Shown here: one piece after another, positions 53,141 through 61,712 of the stretch | Layout of the letters: every line of letters begins with the position of its first letter | Numbering within the stretch: the stretch's first letter is position 1 | Origin: Gammaproteobacteria bacterium | Lineage (GTDB): Bacteria > Pseudomonadota > Gammaproteobacteria > Pseudomonadales > Pseudohongiellaceae | NCBI GenBank assembly: GCA_012960305.1 | Contig: DUBM01000011.1 | Location: forward strand, 372,001 to 436,000 | Reading direction: 5' to 3' | Length of the DNA stretch: 64,000 nucleotides | Made by a program: the position numbers and the translations under genes | Notes under the pieces: model-generated | The model's input: the letters and a program-made list of their open reading frames with translations, nothing else | Told to the model about the DNA's origin: nothing | Database searches by the model: none

Positions 53141-53187
53141 TTGGCGCGAGCTTATAAATGTTTCTATTTCAGAAAAGCTCGTGCCAA
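53141..53187. repeat. 13-base inverted repeat after CHEGNY member D
   Basis: TTGGCGCGAGCTT and AAGCTCGTGCCAA can pair along their length (one G-T) around a loop of about 21 bases, just past the stop at 53126. It may act as a transcription end or a stabiliser; the tail is A-rich rather than T-rich on the plus strand. Confidence 0.45.
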
Positions 53188-53355
53188 AAAATTCCCCCTC
53201 GCAAGAAGACCGTAATAATCAATAAGTGAATATAAGGAGACTTCATTACTGCGTCTCGCCTTGTAGTGCAGAGAACAGTGAGACTTGAATTTTTTAGAGC
53301 CAACAGGTAACGGAGTTGGGTCATTAGAAGTTTCTAAATTAATGTAGAAGCCAGG

Positions 53356-55767
53356 TTAACTAACTTCCGCCAGATCGATAAGTTTTTTACTGCGCTGCTT
53401 CTTGCCGGCGGTTAGGTTTTCAACAGCACTCAGTTCGCTGAGTTTGAGTGCTAACGCTCGCCGCTCTGTGCTGGCGTCACCGTAGACTGTGTTGCGCATT
53501 CGAGGCTGGCGATTCATAGACTTTATGGTGTCTTCAATTGCAGAAGGGTGCCATTCTTGCCCGAAGCCTGACCCAGCCGCACGGGTAATACTCTCATTCA
53601 TCAAGCTGCCACCCAGATCATTAGCTCCGGCATTGAGACACATCTCAACCCCTCCCCTACCCATCTTCACCCACGAAGCTTGAATATTTGGAATCAGCTC
53701 ACCAAAAACTAGGCGGGCCACAGCGTGCATTAAGATAGCTTCACGAAAACTTGGCCCTTTGCGGGACAGCCCTTTTAGGTACATTGGTGCTTCCATATGC
53801 ACATAGGGCAGTGGAACAAATTCGGTAAAGCCTCCCGTCTGCTGTTGCAAGTCTCGAATCGCGCAAAGATGGCTAGCCCAATGATGAGGGCTTTCGATGT
53901 GACCATACATAATTGTTGCAGTGGTTCTGAAACCGACTGAATGAGCGACGCGCATCACTTCAAACCACTCAGCGGTGTTGAGTTTGTCGGGGCAGAGAAC
54001 TTTACGAACATCATCGTGTAAAATTTCTGCTGCAGTTCCAGGCAACGTGTTAAGTCCCGCTGATTGCAGTTTAGTCAGAAACTCTTCCAGACCTATATCC
54101 AAAGTTTGTGCTCCTTGCCAAACTTCCAAAGGAGAAAATGCATGAATATGCATTTCTGGAACCGCTTTTCTTACGGTTTCAACAATATCTAAATAAGTCT
54201 GACCGGTGTAATCAGGATGAATACCTCCCTGCATACAAACTTCTGTGGCACCACGATCCCAAGCTTCCTGGCAACGGCGGGCAATTTCATCGGCACTAAT
54301 ATCATAGGGTTTACCGCGTAAATTTTCGCTGGCCTTGCCTTTAGAAAAAGCACAGAACTGACATTTGAAATAACAAACATTGGTGTAATTAATATTTCGG
54401 TTAACTACATAGCTTACTGTTGCTCCATTTAACTTTTTTCGCAGAGCATTGGCCCGCTGAGTTATATAGGAAAAATCACTACCACGGCTTTCAAACAAGA
54501 AGGCAATATCATTCTCGCCAATATGGTCTCCTGCTATACAGTTATCAACAATAGTCTTTACTCGCGCTGATACAGAAGTTGTTAATACTGCTTGAGTAAT
54601 TAATTCTTTGTCCAAGCTTGGCGGCGGATTTAATTCACCGGGAGACCATTCATCTCGTTTTGCAAAGCCATTGCTATCTGCATGACGCATTACTGCACTG
54701 CGGAGCTTTGTATCAAGCCATCGCTGAGGTTCTTTAGCAAAATCAGGATAAATTGTTAAGCGCTGCTCCAGAAATTTACCAGCAGCTGCTGTTTCTCGAG
54801 CAAGCTTATCGAGATGCGGCCATGGTGCTTCAGGGTTGACATGGTCAGGAGTTAATGGCGAAACACCACCCCAGTCATTGATACCTGCTGCTACCAACTT
54901 TGGCAATACGCCAGGACTTAAATTTGGTGGTGCTTGAATATTCATCTCGGCGCCAAAAATTATCCTTGCGACCGCTATAGTCCAAAGCAAGTCATTGAGG
55001 TCAGGCTCTGGCGCTTCCGACATTTTAGTATTAGGTTTGGCGCGAAAATTTTGTACGATAATTTCCTGTATGTGACCGTAGCATTCGTGCAGATCACGTA
55101 TCGCCAAAAAAGACTCAATACGTTCGAGGCGCGTTTCGCCTATGCCAATTAGAATCCCGGTAGTGAATGGCACATCCAATTCACCTGCTAAGCGCAAAGT
55201 TTCCAATCGAACCACGGGATCTTTATCGGGAGAGCCATAGTGCGGCATACCCTTCTCGCAGAGCCGAGATGAAGCCGACTCCAGCATAATTCCCATGGAA
55301 GCACTTACTTCGCGCATCCGAAGCATCTCTTCACGGGTCATATTGCCGGCGTTGATATGAGGTAACAACCCTGTTTCTGACAAGACCTTTCCGGCTACTT
55401 CTTCGACATATTCCAATGTGCTGACGAAGCCAAGCTCTGACAGTCCCTCGCGAGCCGCTTTATAGCGTAATTCTGGCTTTTCTCCCAAAGTAAAAAGTGC
55501 TTCCTGACAGCCATATCTAGCGCCTTCTCGGCACAGCTCGAGGACTTGCTCGATAGGAAGATAGGCTTGAACTATACGTTTGGGAGTTTTCGCGAAAGTG
55601 CAGTAATGGCAAACGTCCCTGCATAAATAAGTGAGAGGAATGAAAACCTTACGGGAATATGTCACAGCATTACGGTGATAGCTATCACGCAATTGACAGG
55701 CACGGTTTGCTAGAGCTGCCGTATCTTCAATTTCTACCAGGGCTAATGCTTCTTCTGCTGTAAGCAT
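53356..55767 (-). CDS. fbiC: Bifunctional FO synthase (CofG-CofH fusion), coenzyme F420 biosynthesis
   Basis: 803 residues with two radical-SAM domains. The CofG half carries CRDVCHYC (Cys49, Cys53, Cys56); the CofH half carries CYFKCQFC (Cys465, Cys469, Cys472). Supporting motifs are NFRAKPNTKM and INDWGGVSPLTPDHVNPE in the first half and IHAFSPLEVWQGA and PGTAAEILHDDVRKVLCPDK in the second. The two halves together make the deazaflavin chromophore FO from tyrosine and the riboflavin precursor. The fused form is the FbiC arrangement known mainly from actinobacteria, and some proteobacteria are known to carry F420 genes. FbiA, FbiB, CofC, CofD and CofE genes are not visible here. Upstream, 45 bases away on the same strand, is a gamma-glutamyltransferase. 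Confidence 0.95.
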   Translation of the reverse strand: MLTAEEALALVEIEDTAALANRACQLRDSYHRNAVTYSRKVFIPLTYLCRDVCHYCTFAKTPKRIVQAYLPIEQVLELCREGARYGCQEALFTLGEKPELRYKAAREGLSELGFVSTLEYVEEVAGKVLSETGLLPHINAGNMTREEMLRMREVSASMGIMLESASSRLCEKGMPHYGSPDKDPVVRLETLRLAGELDVPFTTGILIGIGETRLERIESFLAIRDLHECYGHIQEIIVQNFRAKPNTKMSEAPEPDLNDLLWTIAVARIIFGAEMNIQAPPNLSPGVLPKLVAAGINDWGGVSPLTPDHVNPEAPWPHLDKLARETAAAGKFLEQRLTIYPDFAKEPQRWLDTKLRSAVMRHADSNGFAKRDEWSPGELNPPPSLDKELITQAVLTTSVSARVKTIVDNCIAGDHIGENDIAFLFESRGSDFSYITQRANALRKKLNGATVSYVVNRNINYTNVCYFKCQFCAFSKGKASENLRGKPYDISADEIARRCQEAWDRGATEVCMQGGIHPDYTGQTYLDIVETVRKAVPEMHIHAFSPLEVWQGAQTLDIGLEEFLTKLQSAGLNTLPGTAAEILHDDVRKVLCPDKLNTAEWFEVMRVAHSVGFRTTATIMYGHIESPHHWASHLCAIRDLQQQTGGFTEFVPLPYVHMEAPMYLKGLSRKGPSFREAILMHAVARLVFGELIPNIQASWVKMGRGGVEMCLNAGANDLGGSLMNESITRAAGSGFGQEWHPSAIEDTIKSMNRQPRMRNTVYGDASTERRALALKLSELSAVENLTAGKKQRSKKLIDLAEVS

Positions 55768-55811
55768 CTCGGGTCCAATTATCGCTATGAATTACTGAAT
55801 TCTGAACGATT

Positions 55812-57677
55812 CTACCAGCCTACAGCCTGCCCGTCCTTACGATGATCAGATCCGGCACGGTATATTCCATTCACCGGATGGTCCTCGGTGATGCTTTGCT
55901 CAGAATAAATGGGTAGAGCCATTGATGGATCTTTGGTAAACAAGATACCTTGATAGCCACCGACACGACTACCATCCACTGATGAAACTCGGTGACCTTT
56001 CGCTTTCAGCGCATTTCCTACCAACTCGTAAAGAGAGCTTTCTAGCGACAAAACATTTGAACTCTGCCCATGGGTAAAGCGTGCAGCATCAGTCGTCATC
56101 TGCACATTCATACCATGGTCAATAACATTCACCATATGTTGTGCATGAGTTTCCGGCTGAACCGAACCGCCCATATTGCCGAATGTCATCAGCGGTTCAT
56201 CATCTTTCATGACGAAGCCAGCGATGATGGAATGAAATGGTCGCTTACGGGGGGCAACCTGATTGGGGTGTCCTTCTGCCAATGAGAACGCGACTCCTCG
56301 GTTATGTAACATCATGCCGTAAGGAGGAATAGTCGCGCCACTACCATAAACAGAAAAAATACTATGGATAAAAGAAACCATGTTGCCCCAGCGGTCTGCT
56401 GTAGTAAGGTAGATAGTCCCACCATCCAAGCCACCTTTAACGGAGGGCTCTGAAGCGACATTCATGTCAATTCGATCGCAGAGAGTTGCCGCATAGCTTT
56501 TTGATAAGAGCTTCTCTACTGGGATATCGGAAAACAAAGGGTCGCCGTTGTAAGCCTGCAAATCAGAATAGGCTAATTTCTTTGCTTCAACCATGAAGTG
56601 CCAGTAGTTCGCATTCGAAGGGCCAAGAGCTGATAGGTTTAAATTATGCACCGGGGCGCAAACTTCAAGGATATTTAGCATTTCCAGTGCTGCAAACCCT
56701 TGTCCTGGGGGAGGTAGCTGAAAAACGTCGTAACCGTGATAGTTCGTTGATATTGGCTCGATCCACTCTGATTTATACTCCGCTAAATCAGCATGGTTCA
56801 TGACTCCACCTTCCGCCTGAACTTTTTCCACGATGGCATCGGCAATCGCGCCGTTGTAGAAGGCATCTCTACCTTCTGCCTGAATCAGCCTAAGTGCGCT
56901 AGCCAAATCGGGGTTTCGAATGATGCTGTATAACGCAGGCGCTTCGCCATTTTGCAGAAATATTGAATTCGAATCTGCATCGTTTCTGAGCTTATCGATA
57001 GCGCTAAGCAGGTCGCGGTGACGTCGCTCTGCTTGACCCCATCCTTCTTCGGCAAGCTGTGCAGCTCGATCAAAAGTTTCTTGAAAACCCATGGTGCCAA
57101 AGCGAGTTAGAAGCGCATCGTAGCCTGAAATTGCTCCAGGGACGGTCGCTGCATTAACACCAGTGCCTGGCACTCTTTCTAAACCGAGCGTTTCTTTAAA
57201 ATATTTCGGCGTCCATCCTGATGGTGCCCAACCTGCGGAATTAAGTGCATAAAGCTTTTTGTTTTCAGCGCTGTAGACCAAGGCAAATAAATCACCAGCG
57301 ATACCAGTATCATTTTGTGAGGTAACATCTAATACGGCTGCTGCAGCAACGGCAGCATCTATTGCATTGCCACCTTGTTGCAGAATTTCCAATCCGGCCT
57401 GAGCAGCCAAAGGATCACTAGTGGCTACCATGCCATGACGACCAATCACTTCAGAGCGACCTTGGCCTAACCAACCCTGTCCACGAGATCCCGGCGCTGC
57501 AACGATATTAGCCGCGGGGTTGCTGATTTCTTCGGTGGGAATTCCAAAGGCATTGGGAGACTGAGCAAAAATAATGTTTGAGCAGAGCAGAGCGATCACA
57601 GCTGCAAACATAGTTATTCTCGGTGCGAGGGCAGTAAAAGCTGTACTCGACAAAAAAGAAGCTCGGGGTAATTTCAT
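55812..57677 (-). CDS. Secreted gamma-glutamyltransferase family protein
   Basis: A 621-residue N-terminal-nucleophile hydrolase with a signal peptide (VIALLCSNIIFAQ). The family opening GGNAIDAAVAAAAVLDVTSQ is at 102-121. The self-cleavage/catalytic Thr is likely Thr421 in LDGGTIYLTTADRWGNMVS, followed by GSGATIPPYGMMLHNRG. Typical GGT enzymes cleave or transfer gamma-glutamyl groups in the periplasm; related members act as cephalosporin acylases or have other amide substrates. It lies directly upstream of fbiC with a 45-base gap, so the two may be co-transcribed. Confidence 0.88.
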   Translation of the reverse strand: MKLPRASFLSSTAFTALAPRITMFAAVIALLCSNIIFAQSPNAFGIPTEEISNPAANIVAAPGSRGQGWLGQGRSEVIGRHGMVATSDPLAAQAGLEILQQGGNAIDAAVAAAAVLDVTSQNDTGIAGDLFALVYSAENKKLYALNSAGWAPSGWTPKYFKETLGLERVPGTGVNAATVPGAISGYDALLTRFGTMGFQETFDRAAQLAEEGWGQAERRHRDLLSAIDKLRNDADSNSIFLQNGEAPALYSIIRNPDLASALRLIQAEGRDAFYNGAIADAIVEKVQAEGGVMNHADLAEYKSEWIEPISTNYHGYDVFQLPPPGQGFAALEMLNILEVCAPVHNLNLSALGPSNANYWHFMVEAKKLAYSDLQAYNGDPLFSDIPVEKLLSKSYAATLCDRIDMNVASEPSVKGGLDGGTIYLTTADRWGNMVSFIHSIFSVYGSGATIPPYGMMLHNRGVAFSLAEGHPNQVAPRKRPFHSIIAGFVMKDDEPLMTFGNMGGSVQPETHAQHMVNVIDHGMNVQMTTDAARFTHGQSSNVLSLESSLYELVGNALKAKGHRVSSVDGSRVGGYQGILFTKDPSMALPIYSEQSITEDHPVNGIYRAGSDHRKDGQAVGW

Positions 57678-57998
57678 AATTAATTAATCTCTTTATTCAA
57701 ATCGATCTCAGAAGTGGGAATCCAACTGGCTGCATTATAGCTCCCGGGATCCGCACTTAGCAGATTAATTTCCTCATTAACTGCTTCTACAAATCCGAAT
57801 GAGGCAAGCTGGTGCCAGGGTGAGCATCGCACCCAAAGTTCTTTGAGAGTATTTGAACTGACGGCTTCTGTGGCGATTGTTTAAATGATTTTATGCCCAT
57901 TATGAGCCATGTAAACCGCCACGCTTCGAATGAGCTAAATCCTTGTTATTGGTTGGTTTAGAAACTCGAAGTAATCCGTTATTACTTCGAGCTTTCCC
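57678..57998. other. Intergenic region upstream of the gamma-glutamyltransferase
   Basis: On the minus strand one frame stays open for 66 codons from 57880 to a stop at 57680, only 2 bases before the gamma-glutamyltransferase start, with no usual start codon. It gives protein-like sequence such as LKELWVRCSPWHQLASFGF and SADPGSYNAASWIPTSEID. I cannot assign it; it may be the surviving end of a lost gene. The terminator at 57965 also lies here. Confidence 0.4.
57965..57991 (-). terminator. Terminator hairpin of the DUF3500 gene
   Basis: CTCGAAGTAAT-CCGTT-ATTACTTCGAG is a perfect 11-base stem, 8 bases past the DUF3500 stop at 57999. On the minus strand it runs into GTTTCTAAA, a weak T-tract. 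Confidence 0.65.
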
Positions 57999-59216
57999 TT
58001 AATGTGGTTGTGCGGCAAGGTGCTGAGATAACAAGTCCTTACCGTAATCGTTGCCATTTGGCGTACGAATTATTGTGTGTATATGATCACGACTTGGAAT
58101 GCCTGCCGGATTCTTATTTAGCGTGCCCACAGGGCCTTGATGATCAAACTCTATTAGCACTACAGGGCTATGTACGCGATAGTAGAATATTGCATCATCT
58201 TCGTCGCCACCGACCCAAGCGAAATGAGTTTCATCAATATGTTGGCCGATCTCATCCATACTGACCTTAGCGTGAGGGTCTCTTAAATTACCAACAAAGG
58301 CTCGAATCACCCTGAGCAATTGAAGTTTTTGTGCGCTGTCTAAATCACGTCCTGCTATTCCCTCATAGTCGAGAGTTAAGTTGTCTTGGTTAGCCGCTGC
58401 AATTTGATTGTTACGAGTTTTTTCCGGATTAATAGTGGCTTGCCGTTGTTGAGATGCACTTAACGACTGCATCAATTCGAGGCCCAAATCCTGCTCTTCT
58501 TGCATGATGGTATTGCCAGGATATTTTCCAACTTCGGTGACTACTGGTTCTCCACCCCAAAAAGCCGGCGTCATTACAATTTGATCGCCAAGCACGAAAA
58601 AATTAACAATTAAATGATGACCATCGAGTTGAAAGCCCCAGGGCTGATCTGCGGAAGGCTGTCCCATAAAAGTGAAATAATATTTTTCTTCCCCATATCG
58701 AATTGGTTCACCATTGATTTCTAGCAGAGCATCTTCGGTTCGCATTATATTGACTGTCTGCTCAATACCTTCTGCGCTGAGGGCTTCTCTTAATAGCGCC
58801 CAGGCAGCTGTTTTTTGTTGCGGATTCATTTCTTCAAGGCTAATGCCTCGCCTTGGGAAAATCCCTACATCGACATTAGACCAGTCTCGCCATTCTGGAT
58901 CGTCGATCGCAAAATGACTGCGGCTCAAATCTATGGCACTAAGCGTCGCCAACATGTTATCCGCGGCACGGCGAACAGAATCTGTAGATTGACCTGTCGA
59001 ACGAACCGAGAATAGCCCCTCGATAATACCGGAAGACGTCGCTACGCCTCGGAACGGCTGAGCTAAAGCATTGGTGGCCCCACGGGAAAAATTGCCTTTT
59101 TGATTAAGCAAGTTCGTTGGATAAAGAGATTGGGATAAAACTGTTACTCCACTCAATATAACTGCTAAGGCGACGATTGAAGCGATTACTAATGATTTCT
59201 TCGATGGTTTTTTCAT
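57999..59216 (-). CDS. DUF3500 protein, secreted or anchored
   Basis: 405 residues with an N-terminal hydrophobic signal/anchor (VIASIVALAVILSGVTVLS). The core has EKYYFTFMGQPSADQPWGFQ, LDGHHLIVNFFVLGDQIVMT and PAFWGGEPV, the diagnostic DUF3500 block, and a late His-rich IPSRDHIHTIIRTP. DUF3500 function is unknown, although conserved His/Glu positions suggest a metal site. The gene is monocistronic with its own terminator. Confidence 0.85.
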   Translation of the reverse strand: MKKPSKKSLVIASIVALAVILSGVTVLSQSLYPTNLLNQKGNFSRGATNALAQPFRGVATSSGIIEGLFSVRSTGQSTDSVRRAADNMLATLSAIDLSRSHFAIDDPEWRDWSNVDVGIFPRRGISLEEMNPQQKTAAWALLREALSAEGIEQTVNIMRTEDALLEINGEPIRYGEEKYYFTFMGQPSADQPWGFQLDGHHLIVNFFVLGDQIVMTPAFWGGEPVVTEVGKYPGNTIMQEEQDLGLELMQSLSASQQRQATINPEKTRNNQIAAANQDNLTLDYEGIAGRDLDSAQKLQLLRVIRAFVGNLRDPHAKVSMDEIGQHIDETHFAWVGGDEDDAIFYYRVHSPVVLIEFDHQGPVGTLNKNPAGIPSRDHIHTIIRTPNGNDYGKDLLSQHLAAQPH

Positions 59217-59349
59217 TGAAAACTCTTTATTTGGAGCCTAAAAGGTATACAGAAAGGCTAACTGCAAACGTCGAAATCTGCAAGTGAGAGAAAGCCTGCG
59301 CGCGAGGGCATGAGAAGAAGCGAAAAGGCATGAAAAGACTCAAGAGCTT

Positions 59350-60732
59350 TTAGTATTCTGCCATAACCAGCTTCAAACGTTCGGGATCACGCCACTTCCC
59401 ACTGACCAGACGCCACATATATACGACAGCGATACATAGCATCAGGACGACAAAAGCCAACCAAGAAATTCTGGGATCGAGTTTGAAAACAAGAATAATG
59501 AAGTATTGTGCCACCAGCATTGCCCAATGAAGGGAGACCGAGACAATCATTAACCAACGAGTATCCCCAGCGCCTCGCAAAACGCCGCCGCTAACCAAAC
59601 AAATCGCATCAGCCATTGCATAGCTGGATAGACCAACCATCATAAATGCGGCAAGACTGCGTATCTCAGAAAAATCACCATCAGGAGGTGCAAAAATTTC
59701 CACTAATTGGAATCGAAAGGTTATGTAAAGAATGGCAAGTACCGCTGAATACGCAATGCCCATTAAGAAGCCAGCCGCAATAACCTCGTTGGCTCTCTCC
59801 ATATCCTGCGCCCCAACAAAACGACCAATTAAACTTATAACACCAATGTTCAAACCAATCATGGGTACAAAAGAAAGAATATCCCAATTAAAGACAATCG
59901 CCGCTGATGCACCTTCCACTACACCATAAGCCTGAAACATTAAAAGAAACAAATTGAATGCTGCAACATTAAGAAATAGTTCTAAGCCTGAAGGAAAGCC
60001 TAATCGGAGAAACCGACGCAATATTCCCATATCCAAATGGAATGATTGCAGTATCTTGAATTTCTCCCGGTGCTCCTTCTGTAGATAAAAGATTATGAAT
60101 AAAGAAAAAGAAAAAATTTCCGCGATGATAGTACTAAAACCAGCGCCAGCTATTCCCATTTCTGGGAGACCAAATTTTCCGAACACCATTGCATAGCAAA
60201 GAGGCACGTTAAGAACCAAACCACAAACATCACAGATCATGACAATATAGGTCCTGCCAATACCGGCAAAATAAGATGCGATACAAATCTTCGCCAGAAA
60301 CACTGGTGTGCCGAGCATTAATATCATGTAATAACTTCTCTCCAATTCAACTTGAATTGGATCATGACCCATACCTTCAAAGATTCCAGCCACACTGAAA
60401 GTAATAATGATAAGCAAAGGTATACTCATCAGAGTCATGATCATGCCCTGAGTAACCACCTTTGAGCACTTAGCCTCTTCCCTTGCCCCCAAATATTGTG
60501 CAGCCATAGCGTTGGTATAAGAAAACAGACCAGAGAAAAAACAAAAAGAGAAGAAAGTAGCTACACCCCCTCCGAGTGCCGCGGCCATATGAACAGGGTC
60601 AATCTGCGACATGAAGTAGCGGTCAGTAAATATCATTACTGCAAACGCTCCCTGCGATACCACCATAGGCACAGCAATCTTCACTAATTCGAATAGTGTC
60701 TCTTTGCTTAAATATAGTTTCTTTAACAACAT
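59350..60732 (-). CDS. MATE-family efflux transporter
   Basis: 460 residues and about 12 helices. The opening VKIAVPMVVSQGAFAVMIFT and DRYFMSQIDPVHMAAALGGG, then MAAQYLGAREEAKCSKVV, follow the MATE pattern, and the second half has GLNIGVISLIGRFVGAQDME. It belongs to a different MATE subgroup from the gene at 29010. Cation-driven export of organic compounds is the family role. A candidate operator AGTTACCAC/GTGATAACT lies just upstream of its start (60744-60766). It is downstream of the enoyl-CoA hydratase and separate from DUF3500. Confidence 0.9.
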   Translation of the reverse strand: MLLKKLYLSKETLFELVKIAVPMVVSQGAFAVMIFTDRYFMSQIDPVHMAAALGGGVATFFSFCFFSGLFSYTNAMAAQYLGAREEAKCSKVVTQGMIMTLMSIPLLIIITFSVAGIFEGMGHDPIQVELERSYYMILMLGTPVFLAKICIASYFAGIGRTYIVMICDVCGLVLNVPLCYAMVFGKFGLPEMGIAGAGFSTIIAEIFSFSLFIIFYLQKEHREKFKILQSFHLDMGILRRFLRLGFPSGLELFLNVAAFNLFLLMFQAYGVVEGASAAIVFNWDILSFVPMIGLNIGVISLIGRFVGAQDMERANEVIAAGFLMGIAYSAVLAILYITFRFQLVEIFAPPDGDFSEIRSLAAFMMVGLSSYAMADAICLVSGGVLRGAGDTRWLMIVSVSLHWAMLVAQYFIILVFKLDPRISWLAFVVLMLCIAVVYMWRLVSGKWRDPERLKLVMAEY

Positions 60733-60743
60733 AGGTAATTCTC

Positions 60744-60766
60744 AGTTACCACTTTTGGTGATAACT
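60744..60766. promoter_or_regulatory. Candidate operator upstream of the MATE gene
   Basis: AGTTACCAC and GTGATAACT are inverted repeats with one mismatch and a 5-base spacer, ending 12 bases before the MATE start codon. This is a plausible repressor site but unproven. Confidence 0.25.
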
Positions 60767-60913
60767 ACTAATGTCAATAAGTAACTCACATAGATTAACA
60801 GTCAACCACAGGGAAGAAGATCAATCATTATCGAAGATGAGGATCAAAATGGTAACTAACTAAAATCGGCCAGCATATTAAGTGAACAATATACTTATAA
60901 CAACGCCATCAAC

Positions 60914-61699
60914 TTATTTTTTCGAAGTCTTCGCCAAGAACGCAGCTCGCTGCTGTTCGTAGTCTTCACTTTCTGTGACCAAGGTGAATTGATCGCCATC
61001 CATATGCATGATCGAGGTGTTCCCCGCATCTTGCAGTGCATTAAGGCTGCGCTTAATCATTTGGGCAGCCATTGCGGGTCTCGAAGCGTAGTAAGTAGCC
61101 ATCTCCGATGCCCTAGCTCTTAATTGAGGCTGAGGCACAGTCTCATCGAGAAAACCCCAGGCCAGAAGATCGTCTGCAGATTCTAGATCACCACCGATAA
61201 CCATGCGTTTTGTTTTCGCGGGCCCCACCAAATTATTGCACAAGGGCAATGCTCCCCAACTCAGGTTCATTCCCAGTTTTACTTCGGGATAACCAACAAT
61301 GCAATCGTCAGCACCGATACGGAAATCGCAGGCAGTAGTTATGCACGCTCCACCGCCGGCTGCTGCCCCTTGCACAGCTGCTATGGTGATCTGATTGATG
61401 CCCAATATTGCTTCAATTAAATTTCTGCCAATTTGCCCAAGCCGCGACCGCTCCAACAGCGTGGCTCCATCAGCTCTAGTGACCCTCTCTGGATCTTTAA
61501 GATCCGCGCCTACACAAAAATGCTTTCCTTCGCCGCAAAAAATAATTACCCGAATTTTAGTATCATATTTAAATGAATTACAGGCGTCGATGATTTCTGA
61601 CATCAACCTTAAGCTGAGCGCATTACCACACTCAGGCCGTTGCAGCGTAATCGTTGCTATATCTTCATTCGAAGTAATCGAGAGATGGGAGTAAGTCAT
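60914..61699 (-). CDS. Enoyl-CoA hydratase/isomerase family protein
   Basis: 261 residues with the crotonase fold. The first oxyanion loop is CGEGKHFCVGADLKD and the second is VQGAAAGGGACITTACDFR; the late YPEVKLGMNLSWGALP region sits where catalytic acids normally occur. The Glu at YPEVKLG is present, while the second glutamate position is changed (NLSWG), so it may be an isomerase or a different crotonase activity rather than a standard hydratase. It is 13 bases downstream of the DUF418 gene on the same strand and likely co-transcribed with it. Confidence 0.88.
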   Translation of the reverse strand: MTYSHLSITSNEDIATITLQRPECGNALSLRLMSEIIDACNSFKYDTKIRVIIFCGEGKHFCVGADLKDPERVTRADGATLLERSRLGQIGRNLIEAILGINQITIAAVQGAAAGGGACITTACDFRIGADDCIVGYPEVKLGMNLSWGALPLCNNLVGPAKTKRMVIGGDLESADDLLAWGFLDETVPQPQLRARASEMATYYASRPAMAAQMIKRSLNALQDAGNTSIMHMDGDQFTLVTESEDYEQQRAAFLAKTSKK

Positions 61700-61712
61700 A
61701 TAAGGTCTTAAA

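Noticed and set aside
53356..55767. Two separate genes cofG and cofH
   Set aside because: The frame is continuous across both radical-SAM domains with no internal stop, so it is a single fused gene.
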